Source: Mucilaginibacter mali
GTDB taxonomy: Bacteria > Bacteroidota > Bacteroidia > Sphingobacteriales > Sphingobacteriaceae
Direction: 5' to 3'
Assembly (NCBI RefSeq): GCF_013283875.1
Contig: NZ_CP054139.1
Span: 2,728,001 to 2,792,000, forward strand
Length of the DNA: 64,000 nt
Shown in pieces: positions 14,351 to 23,904 of the stretch; position 1 is the first letter of the stretch, and every line of letters starts with the position of its first letter. Both the position numbers and the translations under genes were made by a program. The notes below the pieces were generated by a model. It made no database searches. It saw nothing but the letters and a program-made list of their open reading frames with translations, and was not told the DNA's origin.

Positions 14351-15337
14351 ATGCCTAAGATCTCAAAAATTGCTGTTCTTACTTCCGGTGGCGATGCCCC
14401 GGGGATGAACTCGTGCATCAGGGCCGTAGTGCGTACCGCCATATATAATAACCTGCAGGTAACCGGCATCAGGCAGGGCTACCAGGGAATGATCGATAAT
14501 GACATGTACGATATGCAAACCCGTTCTGTCAGCAATATCCTTAACCTGGGCGGCACCATCTTAAAAACTGCCCGCTGTATGGCCTTCCATACCGATGAAG
14601 GTATGGAACAGGCTTATCAAAATTTAAAAAAACAAGGCATCGAGGGTTTGGTGGTGATAGGCGGCGACGGTACCTTTACCGGCGCGCTGCGCTTCTCTAA
14701 AAAATATCCTGATATAGCTGTGATCGGTGTACCCGGCACTATAGACAACGACCTTTACGGATCTACCTATACCCTTGGCTTTGATACGGCCACCAATACC
14801 GTTATCGAGGCCATCGACAAGATACGTGATACTGCCGACGCGCACGACCGCCTGTTTTTTGTGGAAGTGATGGGCCGCGATTCGGGTGCTATCGCTCTGC
14901 GCGCAGGTATATCCTGTGGTGCTGAAGCAATCCTGCTTCCTGAAAAGGAAACGGCCATCTCCGATTTGATCGACAATCTTAAAGGTGGCCAGTACGAAAA
15001 GAAAACCTCAAGCATCGTAATTGTGGCTGAGGGCGATAAGAACGGTGGCGTATACGATGTTGCACAGGCTGTTAAAAAAGAAGTTACCAATTACGATATA
15101 AAAGTAACTATCTTAGGCCACCTGCAGCGCGGCGGCAGCCCGTCTGCGTTCGATAGGATTTTGGGTAGTCGTTTGGGTTTCGCGGCGGTAAACGCGTTGA
15201 TAGCGGGCGAATCGCAAAAGATGGTGGGCCTGCAGGCAAATATTATAGTTTCAACCAGCCTGGAAGAGGCGCTTACCCAGCATAAGTTTAGCCTGGAAGA
15301 AGACCTTTTACAAATGGCTGAAGTATTATCTATCTAA
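14351..15337 (+). CDS. pfkA: ATP-dependent 6-phosphofructokinase
   Basis: 328 residues, normal for the bacterial enzyme. It converts fructose 6-phosphate and ATP to fructose 1,6-bisphosphate in glycolysis. Visible motifs: TSGGDAPGMN at the N-terminus (ATP loop), GGTILKTARC, VVIGGDGTFTGA (about 100), PGTIDNDLYGS with the catalytic Asp (about 128), GRDSGAIALRAG, and LGHLQRGGSPSAFDR near the C-terminus. The GGDGT glycine-rich form is that of ATP-dependent enzymes (pyrophosphate enzymes have GGDDS). A purine-rich aaaagga lies 7-13 bp before the ATG. Leads a tight operon: the next gene starts 9 bp later, then gapA. Confidence 0.96.
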   Translation: MPKISKIAVLTSGGDAPGMNSCIRAVVRTAIYNNLQVTGIRQGYQGMIDNDMYDMQTRSVSNILNLGGTILKTARCMAFHTDEGMEQAYQNLKKQGIEGLVVIGGDGTFTGALRFSKKYPDIAVIGVPGTIDNDLYGSTYTLGFDTATNTVIEAIDKIRDTADAHDRLFFVEVMGRDSGAIALRAGISCGAEAILLPEKETAISDLIDNLKGGQYEKKTSSIVIVAEGDKNGGVYDVAQAVKKEVTNYDIKVTILGHLQRGGSPSAFDRILGSRLGFAAVNALIAGESQKMVGLQANIIVSTSLEEALTQHKFSLEEDLLQMAEVLSI

Positions 15338-15346
15338 AAAAGAAAG

Positions 15347-16195
15347 ATGTTCGCGGTTGTTTATAGCGGATCTAACTATGCTGATTGGCGTTTGGCCGAT
15401 AAGGGGCGCACTGTTGCCTCTTTCAAAACAAATGGCATCAATCCCTATTTCAGCGATGAAAAAGCGATAACGCAACTGCTCAATAAAAACATCAACCTTA
15501 TTCATCATGCCGAAGCCATTAAGCGTATTTACTTTTTTGGAGCCGGTGCCAGTAACGATGAATTAAAGGCAGTGATCATTAACGCTTTTTCGGGCTTTTT
15601 TAAGTTCGCGAAGATCAGCGTACAGCATGACATTGAGGCAGCCGCCATTGCCTGTTGTAAAAATAAACCGGGCATTATCTGCATTTGTGGCAGCGGCAGC
15701 AACGCCGCCTGGTACGATGGTAAAAAAGTGCGCCCCAATAACTATGGCCTGGGTTATATCCTGGCCGACGAAGGATCGGGCAACTGGATGGGCAAGCAGT
15801 TGCTGAAAGGTTATATGAGCGAAACTTTGCCTGCCGATATTCGCCAAAAGTTTGTTAAAAAGCACGAGATAGACCGTAAGAACATCCTTGATAAAGTGTA
15901 CCGCCAAAAGCATCCTGCGCTGTATTTAAGTGGTTTTGCCGACTTTTTTGCCGATAACATTACCGAGCATTACGTAAAGAAGACGGTGAAGACCGGCTTT
16001 GATAAACTGATCAAAACCTATATCCTACCCCTGCGCGAGCAGCACCCAGACGCGCCTGTTCACTTCGCGGGATCGGTAGCGGCAAATTTCCAGGATTACC
16101 TGCGTGAAACGGCTACCGAAAATGGCATTAGTATTGAATATATCATTAAAGAACCTATCAATAATTTATTAAGCTACTATCAAAATAAAAATTAA
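15347..16195 (+). CDS. Degenerate ASKHA sugar-kinase paralogue in the pfkA-gapA operon
   Basis: 282 residues, clearly a paralogue of the protein at 12546 along its whole length (compare GYNPYFS with GINPYFS, YYGAGCS with FFGAGAS, GDEGSGCYIGKKLL with ADEGSGNWMGKQLL, GSVGYNF with GSVAANF). The phosphate-1 loop is altered: IADGGSTKTNW has become VVYSGSNYADW, losing the Asp and Lys/Thr that hold metal and phosphate. The HD-x-EAAA segment is kept. It may be a weak kinase with changed substrate, or a sugar-sensing pseudoenzyme. Location between pfkA (9 bp) and gapA (6 bp) implies co-expression with glycolysis. The function is open. Confidence 0.75.
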   Translation: MFAVVYSGSNYADWRLADKGRTVASFKTNGINPYFSDEKAITQLLNKNINLIHHAEAIKRIYFFGAGASNDELKAVIINAFSGFFKFAKISVQHDIEAAAIACCKNKPGIICICGSGSNAAWYDGKKVRPNNYGLGYILADEGSGNWMGKQLLKGYMSETLPADIRQKFVKKHEIDRKNILDKVYRQKHPALYLSGFADFFADNITEHYVKKTVKTGFDKLIKTYILPLREQHPDAPVHFAGSVAANFQDYLRETATENGISIEYIIKEPINNLLSYYQNKN

Positions 16196-17197
<1,002 letters not shown>

Positions 17198-17223
17198 TTT
17201 GCCTCTATCTTTTTCTATAAAAC

Positions 17224-17254
17224 AAAAAGCTGGTTTTGGCCGGCTTTTTGTTTT
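17224..17254 (+). terminator. Terminator of the pfkA-gapA operon
   Basis: Arms aaaaagc (17224-17230) and gcttttt (17243-17249) with inner tgg/ccg pairing and a T-rich tail, 27 bp behind the gapA stop. Confidence 0.85.
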
Positions 17255-17272
17255 TAATTAGTCTCAAAAGCC

Positions 17273-17356
17273 GTCATCCTGAGCGGCAGCGAAGGATCCC
17301 CGACAACCATAGCGGAACTGCATAGTTTGGGATCCTTCGCTATGGCTCAGGATGAC
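17273..17356. repeat. Palindromic intergenic repeat (gtcatcctgagc family)
   Basis: Outer arms gtcatcctgagc (17273-17284) and gctcaggatgac (17345-17356), inner arms agcgaaggatccc (17288-17300) and gggatccttcgct (17329-17341). Relatives of this REP-like palindrome appear at 21390-21469 and 43500-43530 ('gtcatgctgag'). Confidence 0.7.
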
Positions 17357-17434
17357 GAATTGGTTTATATAAGATAATACTATAGCAACATTAAAACCGT
17401 TAAATTTAATACCGTTAACATAAACCCCAGCGTT

Positions 17435-17917
17435 ATGGTACTATTTGCTTATGCATCAAACATGAATGTGGACGAGTTTGCCAAAACCGTTCCATCGGCA
17501 AAAAAGATATGTAATGCCAAATTGCCCGGCTACCGGTTCAGCTTTAATTTAACGGCAGATGACGGATCGTCGAAGGCCAGCCTGGTGCCGTCTACAGAAA
17601 TGGACGCGGCTGCCTGGGGGGTATTGATTGAATTTAACGATGACGAACTGGATAACTTCTTCTTCCAGGATGAATGGTTCGACTGGACACAGGTGCATTG
17701 TATGTGCGCCAGCGGAGAGATCTGCAAAGCCCATGCCTTTGTTACCAGGCCGCACGCCATAAATGATTTTACCCTCCCCTACGATTGGTACCAGGCCAAG
17801 ATCATTAAAATAGCGAAAGAACAGGGCCTGCCCGAGGAGTATATCACCGCATTATCGCTTATGCCCCACAAAGTCGACCCGGATGAGAGAAGACGGGCGA
17901 GGCGAATGAACCGCTGA
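17435..17917 (+). CDS. Gamma-glutamylcyclotransferase-like protein
   Basis: 160 residues. The N-terminus VLFAYASNMNVDEFAKTVPSA, with the aromatic-GxxM/SN loop, and KLPGYRFSFN followed by WGVLIEF (about 60-66) are features of the GGCT/AIG2-like fold, which forms 5-oxoproline from gamma-glutamyl amino acids or acts on related amides. The stretch around CMCASGEICKAHAF replaces the usual beta strand after the catalytic Glu; I cannot assign the catalytic residue with certainty. Its stop codon (17915-17917) lies inside the left arm of a 28-bp perfect inverted repeat. Confidence 0.68.
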   Translation: MVLFAYASNMNVDEFAKTVPSAKKICNAKLPGYRFSFNLTADDGSSKASLVPSTEMDAAAWGVLIEFNDDELDNFFFQDEWFDWTQVHCMCASGEICKAHAFVTRPHAINDFTLPYDWYQAKIIKIAKEQGLPEEYITALSLMPHKVDPDERRRARRMNR

Positions 17918-17997
17918 TTTTCGCTGATATTTTTGATTTCGCTGATAGTCCGTGTTTGATAATCAACGGAATCAAAAATATCAGCGAAAATCAGCGG
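17911..17997. repeat. Perfect 28-bp inverted repeat spanning two convergent stop codons
   Basis: Arms 17911-17938 and 17970-17997 are exact reverse complements. The left arm contains the stop of the GGCT-like gene and the right arm the last codons of the ABC permease. Inside each arm the word cgctgat recurs. It can act as a bidirectional terminator. Confidence 0.9.
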
Positions 17998-20354
17998 TCA
18001 TTCTTCAAACTATTCACCGGGTTACTCACAGCCACTTTAACGGTTTGATAGCTGATGACAGTGATGGATATGGCGATAATGATCACCACCGGCAAGGCCA
18101 GCAGCCACCAGCTGATATCGATATGGTAAGCATAAAACGCCAGCCACTTATTCATTACCAGCCAGGTGATAGGGATAGCCAACACCGCGGCTATGGCAAC
18201 CAACTTTACAAAATCCTTAGCCAGTAATACTAATAATTGATCGAGGGCGGCGCCTAATACCTTACGGATGCCGATCTCCTTAGTACGTTGCACAGCTATC
18301 AGGTTGGCCAAACCATACAAGCCAAGGCTGGCCAGCAGGATGGATAGCAGCGTAAAGAAGTTGAACAGTCGGATGGTTGTTCTGTCTTTTTGATACATGG
18401 CGTTAAAGCCGTCATCCATAAAATCGGCGCTGTAAGGCACATCAGGGAAATAAGTTTGCCAGGTTTTGTGCACTAAGTTCGCATCGTGAGGGTTTATTTT
18501 TACCAGTACCGATGTTGGTTTCATCGATTGATAAACTAACACCAGCGGCGCAATGGGATTGTGCATAGATGCGTAATGAAAATTTTTGACCACGCCGATG
18601 ATCTTGCTCTTATCATCAAAGCCGTTTGCGTTTTTGCCGATGGGGTCTTTAAGACCAACTTGCTTCAGAAATGCCTCATTAACGATGTATCCCGCTTTTT
18701 TAACCTTTTCATTACCGTAGAAATTGTGGCCGGCAATAAGCTGCATGTGCAACAAAGGTATAAAATGCTCATCAACCGAAAAGTAATTGGCTACGATCTC
18801 GCGCTTAACGCCGTTCACCATCACCGTTGTAGTTGATTTTGGGGTTTGATTATTCAGCATAGATAAACCGGTTTGCGCAGTGAGTCCTTTTACCTGGCTT
18901 AATTGCTTTAGCGCATTACTGAAGGCGCCCACCCGCGTTAAGGCTGCCGAATCATCAGGCAAACCAACATTTAGCAACTGATCCTTATCATAACCTATCG
19001 AACGGTGCTGTACAAAGTTAATTTGCTGATTCATGATAAAGGCGCCGGCTATCATTACCGTGGCAATAACAAACTGCACAATAGTAATACCCTTGCGCAA
19101 CGATATTCCCTTAGCCTGAAACTTAAAATTACCTTTTAAAACAGCTATGGGATTAAATGCCGACAGTACAAAAGCCGGGTATAAGCCTGTGAGCAAGGAC
19201 GAGGCCAACACCAAACCACATACCGTAATAAAACTAAATGCTGAACTTAAGAACGAGATCCTGATCTGCAACAGGTTATTTAGCAAGGGCAGCATCAAAA
19301 ACATTAACCCGATACCAATAAGCAAGGCAATCATCGTTACAAAAAGCGATTCGAACAGAAACTGCCGCACCAGGCTGGATTGCAGCGCGCCGTTCACCTT
19401 GCGCACCCCAACCTCTTTTGCTCGCTCGGTGGCCCGGGCGGTAGAGAGATTGATATAATTTAACAAAGCAATCAACAGGATCAGCATCGCTAATACCGAG
19501 AAGATGTATACCAGCAACTTATCGCCCTTCGGGGTATCTCCCATCTTATCGGTACTGAAGTGCACATCCTTTAACATTTCCGCATCAAACTGCACCGAAT
19601 AGCCCACGGCGCCGGTTTTATTTAGTTCGGGTTGCAGGTCACGTTTTGATATAATGGCCAATTTTTTCTTCAGGATATCCAGATCGGGCTTTTGCTTAAA
19701 CAGCACAAAGGTGTATACCGCAAAATCGGCATCCATCCAGGCGGTCTCCTTTTCAAAGTTACCGTTGACTAAGGCATCTATTTTCAGGTCGGAATTTTCG
19801 GGCAGTTCGGCCATTACACCGGTTACGTGATAAGGCTTTTTATTGTAGCTGATATTTTTGCCCAATGCTTTTTGATTACCGAAGTACTTCTTAGCTAACC
19901 TGGCCGATAATACAATCCCTTGCCTATCGGCTAAAGCGTGTGAGGGATCGCCCTCGGTAAGCGGATAGTTGAATACCTTAAAAATCTCAACATCGGTGCC
20001 CAGCACATTATCCTCGTTATACAACTGGTTGCCCACTTTTATAATGGCCTTTCCGGGTTCAAAGCGGGTGATGGCCTCCACGTCGGGATAATCGTGCTTT
20101 AAGGTAGCGGCCAGCAAGGTTGGTGATAGCGCGATGTTCACGTTATCCTTTTCTGGCGTACGCATCAGGTTGGTGATGCGAACAATGCGGTTGCCTTTGG
20201 TGTGATACGCGTCGTAACTCCACTCGTAGTGTACATACAGCGATATCAGCAGGCATGCCGCTATCCCGATAGCCAGTCCGCCGATATTTATAACCGAGAA
20301 TGTTTTATGACGAAGCAAATTGCGCCAGGCGATCTTTAGGTAGTTTCTGAACAT
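17991..20354 (-). CDS. FtsX/MacB-type ABC transporter permease
   Basis: 787 residues from the ATG at 20354 (MFRNYLKIAWRNLLRHKTFS); the frame extends 24 residues further, but family members begin at this motif. Layout: TM1 (about 20-42), periplasmic MacB_PCD domain (about 45-250), three FtsX TMs (about 280-425), a further TM at about 435-460, a second periplasmic domain and three final TMs with the repeated FtsX signature (RTKEIGIRKVLGA). This duplicated 4+4 TM form is typical of Bacteroidota MacB-like permeases working in lipoprotein or peptide efflux or in signalling. No ATPase gene adjoins it, so it must share one encoded elsewhere. Confidence 0.88.
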   Translation of the reverse strand: MFRNYLKIAWRNLLRHKTFSVINIGGLAIGIAACLLISLYVHYEWSYDAYHTKGNRIVRITNLMRTPEKDNVNIALSPTLLAATLKHDYPDVEAITRFEPGKAIIKVGNQLYNEDNVLGTDVEIFKVFNYPLTEGDPSHALADRQGIVLSARLAKKYFGNQKALGKNISYNKKPYHVTGVMAELPENSDLKIDALVNGNFEKETAWMDADFAVYTFVLFKQKPDLDILKKKLAIISKRDLQPELNKTGAVGYSVQFDAEMLKDVHFSTDKMGDTPKGDKLLVYIFSVLAMLILLIALLNYINLSTARATERAKEVGVRKVNGALQSSLVRQFLFESLFVTMIALLIGIGLMFLMLPLLNNLLQIRISFLSSAFSFITVCGLVLASSLLTGLYPAFVLSAFNPIAVLKGNFKFQAKGISLRKGITIVQFVIATVMIAGAFIMNQQINFVQHRSIGYDKDQLLNVGLPDDSAALTRVGAFSNALKQLSQVKGLTAQTGLSMLNNQTPKSTTTVMVNGVKREIVANYFSVDEHFIPLLHMQLIAGHNFYGNEKVKKAGYIVNEAFLKQVGLKDPIGKNANGFDDKSKIIGVVKNFHYASMHNPIAPLVLVYQSMKPTSVLVKINPHDANLVHKTWQTYFPDVPYSADFMDDGFNAMYQKDRTTIRLFNFFTLLSILLASLGLYGLANLIAVQRTKEIGIRKVLGAALDQLLVLLAKDFVKLVAIAAVLAIPITWLVMNKWLAFYAYHIDISWWLLALPVVIIIAISITVISYQTVKVAVSNPVNSLKNDR

Positions 20355-20444
20355 ATGACCGTTTAGTTTGATGTAAAAGTAAACGGTTGCGTTAACGATA
20401 ACTACTGATTGGCAGGGATTTAACAAAGTTTAACATAGTTGTAA

Positions 20445-20540
20445 TTTCACAGATTTGAGGATGATTTCACAGATTAAAACACACTCAGACATTGTTTCTT
20501 TAATTTAAAAATCGGTGAGATCATCCTCAAATCTGTGAAA
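20445..20540. repeat. 21-bp inverted repeat between permease and small membrane gene
   Basis: Arms 20445-20465 and 20520-20540 are exact reverse complements; the word tttcacagatt recurs inside the left half (again at about 20464). The right arm ends 10 bp before the stop of the gene at 20550. Confidence 0.85.
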
Positions 20541-20549
20541 GCATAAAAA

Positions 20550-20744
20550 CTACATCAACTCCTTATCCTTTTTCTCGTGATAGGTTTTATAAGCCAGGTA
20601 GTACAGCGCCATTACCATAAACAGGTCGCCGCCCATATTCCATAAGTTAATGCCATGGATGTGGGTGTTAAATAGTTGGTAGATGAATAACAACAGTGCC
20701 ACCGTACCGCAGATGAGATATATGTATAAAAACTTATTGTACAT
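20550..20744 (-). CDS. Small two-TM membrane protein
   Basis: 64 residues: MYNKFLYIYLICGTVALLLFIYQL forms one membrane helix (about 5-25), then a short loop with His residues (NTHIHGINLW), a second helix DLFMVMALYYLAYK (about 39-53) and a charged tail HEKKDKELM. No known motif. It lies upstream of the permease gene and in the same direction but is separated from it by a long hairpin. Family not recognised; real because of its clear membrane topology and charged ends. Confidence 0.6.
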   Translation of the reverse strand: MYNKFLYIYLICGTVALLLFIYQLFNTHIHGINLWNMGGDLFMVMALYYLAYKTYHEKKDKELM

Positions 20745-20851
20745 ATTTAAGCTTTTAATACTATTAACCGTATTTAGTGGCTTAAAGTTTTAGGGGCAGG
20801 ATAGTCGTATATGTAAAAAAAGTTTATATTGCAGTAATTAATTTAAACGCT

Positions 20852-21334
20852 ATGCATAATTGGGAAGATACTTACCTGGAGGCAGAGGAAGCCATACGCA
20901 ATACTAACTATTTGCACGCTAAGCAATTGCTTGAAAATATCATCCTTGATGAACCCTCGACCGCGCAGGCCCACAACTCGTTAGGCTGGCTGTACCGTAC
21001 CCAGTTTGATGACTACGAACGCGCCGAAAATCATTACAAAGCGGCTATACGCAGCAATCCCAACTATCCGCATGCTTATATTAACCTGTTAATATTATAT
21101 ACTTACCAGGAGCAATGGGAAAAGCTAAAACCAGTAGCCGACAAGGCCATGAACCGCCCGCTGGTTGATAAATCGCTGATCAACTACCGCCTGGGGATAA
21201 TGGAAGAATACCTGCAAAATTTTGATAGCGCGATAGCTTATTACAAAAAAGCCATTAAGCTTTGCCTTAATTTCGATTCGATAGAGGATTATAAGCGGGC
21301 TATTGCCAATTGCGAGTATAAATCGACACTGTAA
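20852..21334 (+). CDS. Tetratricopeptide-repeat protein
   Basis: 160 residues. At least three TPR-like units are visible: AEEAIRNTNYLHAKQLLENI (about 10-30), AHNSLGWLYRTQFDDYERAENHYKAAI (about 40-67) with the typical A-x-LG-Y pattern, and YRLGIMEEYLQNFDSAIAYYKKAI (about 109-133). No signal peptide, so a cytoplasmic adaptor or scaffold is likely. It stands alone between divergent genes; no partner can be inferred. Followed by short GC-rich palindromes (21343-21370) and the repeat at 21390. Confidence 0.8.
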   Translation: MHNWEDTYLEAEEAIRNTNYLHAKQLLENIILDEPSTAQAHNSLGWLYRTQFDDYERAENHYKAAIRSNPNYPHAYINLLILYTYQEQWEKLKPVADKAMNRPLVDKSLINYRLGIMEEYLQNFDSAIAYYKKAIKLCLNFDSIEDYKRAIANCEYKSTL

Positions 21335-21389
21335 TACCTCTCCCCGCCCCTCTCCAAAGGAGAGGGAGAGTTAAAACATGATTTCTGAT

Positions 21390-21469
21390 GTCATGCTGAA
21401 CTTGTTTCAGCATCCCATATGCAAATTCGCGACCATCCAAATGGGATGCCGAAACAAGTTCGGCATGAC
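21390..21469. repeat. Palindromic intergenic repeat (gtcatgctgaac family)
   Basis: 29-bp arms at 21390-21418 and 21441-21469 with only two G-T type differences. It sits between the convergent TPR and glgB genes, where it may end both transcripts. Related to the palindrome at 17273-17356. Confidence 0.8.
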
Positions 21470-21480
21470 TGTTTATTTGT

Positions 21481-23691
21481 TTATTTTTCTCTCTTAAACA
21501 TCACCGCGCTTAAAGGCGGCAACGTGATCAGTATCGAATGATCCTTACCATGCCAGCCTTCCTCTTCTGAAATGCTGATCTCTGCATTGCCGACACCACT
21601 GCCCCAGTATTTCTTTTCGTCGCTATTGAATAGCTGCTTCCACTTGCCACCAGCAGGTACGCCTGTGCGCTGGTTGTGGCGTACTACCGGGGTCATATTC
21701 AGCACTACAACAATATCATCATCCGGATCGGTGCCTTTACGCACATATACCAGTACCGAATCGTTAGCATTGCCGCCATCCAGCCATTCAAAGCCAGTGC
21801 TTTCAAAGCCTTTTTCATATAGGGCGGGTTCGCTTTTATACAGTGCGTTCAGGTCTTTAATGGTTTGCTGTATGCCCAGGTGGTTAGGGTATTGCAGCAA
21901 GTGCCATTGCAGCGATTGCTGGTAATTCCACTCATCTCCCTGACCAAATTCGGCGCCCATAAAAAGCAGTTTGGTACCCGGATGTGTGAACATATATCCA
22001 TATACCAAACGCAGGTTGGCAAATTGCTGCCATTCATCACCCGGCATTTTGCGCAGCATCGACCCTTTGCCGTATACCACCTCATCGTGCGAGAATGGCA
22101 GCATAAAGTTTTCGGTAAAGGCGTATATCAGGCTAAACGTAGCCACATTGTGGTGATATTTCCTGTTGATGGGGTCTTCGCCGAAGTATTTAATAGTATC
22201 GTGCATCCAGCCCATCATCCATTTCATACCGAAGCCTAAGCCGCCGGTATAAACCGGGCGGCTAACGCCGGTGAACGAGGTTGATTCCTCGGCAATGGTT
22301 TGCACATCGGGGAAGTGGCTGTATACGGCCGAGTTAAATTCCTTCAGGAAAGATATCGCCTCCAGGTTCTCGTTACCGCCATACTGGTTTTGTTCCCACT
22401 CGCCATACTTGCGCGAATAATCGAGATACAGCATCGAAGCTACGGCATCTACCCGCAGGCCATCTACATGGTACCTGTCCAGCCAAAACAGCGCGTTACT
22501 GATCAGAAATGCCCTTACCTCGTTACGGCCATAGTTAAATATGTACGATTTCCAATCGGGGTGAAAGCCCTTACGCACGTCGGCATGCTCGTATAAATGC
22601 GTACCGTCAAATTTGTAAAGCGCATGCGCATCACCAGGGAAGTGCGAGGGGACCCAATCCAGTATCACCCCTATCCCGGCTTTATGAAATTCTTCTACCA
22701 GGTACATCAATTGCTTTGGCGTACCATAACGCGAGCTGGCCGCGAAGTAGCCGCTCACCTGGTAACCCCAGCTTGGGTAGTAGGGGTGTTCCATTATCGG
22801 CATCAGTTCTACATGGGTAAAGCCCATTTCTTTTACGTAAGGCACCAGCTTTTCAGCCATTTGAGCGTAGGTATAAAACTCATCGGGGCTTTCCGGGCTG
22901 CGCGCCCACGAGCCAAAGTGTACCTCGTAAACCGAATATGGCTTATCCAGTCCATTATGTTGCAGGCGGTTGGCCATCCAGTCCTGATCCTTCCACTCGT
23001 AATAAGTATCGGCTACAATAGAGGCTGTAGACGGCGGCACTTCCCAGCGCAGGGCAAATGGGTCGGCTTTTTCCAGATCTTCGCCTGTAGAGGCTTTAAT
23101 GTAGTATTTGTACACTTCTCCATCGCCTACGTTCGGTACAAAAACCTCCCATATGCCCGAACCATCCCAACGGGGGAACAGCGGTGTAGCGCTTTTATTC
23201 CAGCCATTAAAATTGGCTATAACCGATACCGTTTGGGCATTAGGCGCCCAAACCGCAAAATAGGTACCCACCACACCCTTATATTCCACCACGTGCGAAC
23301 CTAATTTCTCGTATAATTTATAATGCTTGCCCGATTTAAACAGGGCGATATCAAAGTCGGTAAACCGGCTGTAAACCTCAGGCATAGGCGATGCACTATC
23401 CACTACTTCAATTACGGCATCTTGTTTATCGGTTGTTTTTTTTGTCGTTGTTTTTTTAGGGGCAGCTGCCTTTTTAGGCGTTACGGCTTTTGCAGTTTCG
23501 GCCTTGGCTTTAGCGGCTACTACCTCCTTTAATGGTTTATCAGCGGCAGGCGTAGTTTTTTTAGATGCCGCGGCTTTTTTCACAGATTTATCGGCAGCAG
23601 GTTCGGCTTTTTTAGCCGGCATTGCCTTTTTTTTACTTGCAGGTTTTTCTACAGGTAAGTCGGTTGCAGGGGTGGGAGTTTTTTTTGCCAT
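21481..23691 (-). CDS. glgB: 1,4-alpha-glucan branching enzyme with a histone-H1-like N-terminal tail
   Basis: 736 residues. Residues 1-90 are almost only Lys, Ala, Pro, Thr and Glu (AKKTPTPA, PAKKAEPAADKS, KKAAAPKKTTTKK), a disordered H1-like tail not usual for GlgB. Then come a CBM48 domain (about 115-210, GVVGTYFAVWAPNAQTVSVI) and the GH13 barrel: DGLRVDAVAS (nucleophile Asp about 412), IAEEST (acid/base Glu about 466), FSHDEVV (about 534), plus a C-terminal beta domain. It cuts alpha-1,4 chains and makes alpha-1,6 branches in glycogen. No other glycogen genes adjoin it. The tail may bind polyanions or glycogen particles, or arise from simple-sequence expansion. Confidence 0.93.
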   Translation of the reverse strand: MAKKTPTPATDLPVEKPASKKKAMPAKKAEPAADKSVKKAAASKKTTPAADKPLKEVVAAKAKAETAKAVTPKKAAAPKKTTTKKTTDKQDAVIEVVDSASPMPEVYSRFTDFDIALFKSGKHYKLYEKLGSHVVEYKGVVGTYFAVWAPNAQTVSVIANFNGWNKSATPLFPRWDGSGIWEVFVPNVGDGEVYKYYIKASTGEDLEKADPFALRWEVPPSTASIVADTYYEWKDQDWMANRLQHNGLDKPYSVYEVHFGSWARSPESPDEFYTYAQMAEKLVPYVKEMGFTHVELMPIMEHPYYPSWGYQVSGYFAASSRYGTPKQLMYLVEEFHKAGIGVILDWVPSHFPGDAHALYKFDGTHLYEHADVRKGFHPDWKSYIFNYGRNEVRAFLISNALFWLDRYHVDGLRVDAVASMLYLDYSRKYGEWEQNQYGGNENLEAISFLKEFNSAVYSHFPDVQTIAEESTSFTGVSRPVYTGGLGFGMKWMMGWMHDTIKYFGEDPINRKYHHNVATFSLIYAFTENFMLPFSHDEVVYGKGSMLRKMPGDEWQQFANLRLVYGYMFTHPGTKLLFMGAEFGQGDEWNYQQSLQWHLLQYPNHLGIQQTIKDLNALYKSEPALYEKGFESTGFEWLDGGNANDSVLVYVRKGTDPDDDIVVVLNMTPVVRHNQRTGVPAGGKWKQLFNSDEKKYWGSGVGNAEISISEEEGWHGKDHSILITLPPLSAVMFKREK

Positions 23692-23829
23692 AATAGATCG
23701 CCCATCGGGCGCAGATAATTTTTAGGCGATGAGGCTAACGTGCCATCATCTCATCAAATATACTCAATTCAACATATATCTGCCTGCCTTGTTTGGCAGA
23801 TCTCCAACCTACTGACAGACAATATCTTA

Positions 23830-23870
23830 AACAAGAAAAGCCGCAATCACGCGGCTTTTCTTGTTAATTT
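23830..23870 (-). terminator. Terminator upstream of glgB, likely belonging to rseP
   Basis: Perfect 15-bp arms 23830-23844 and 23851-23865, loop aatcac, with T-rich flank. On the minus strand it lies 40 bp beyond the rseP stop. Confidence 0.85.
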
Positions 23871-23904
23871 AAGACTAATCTCTGATTAACTAATCTCCAA
23901 TCTC

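Noticed and set aside
22597..23304. 235-residue frame opposite glgB
   Set aside because: Antisense shadow of the strongly conserved branching enzyme; no start context and no family-like motifs.
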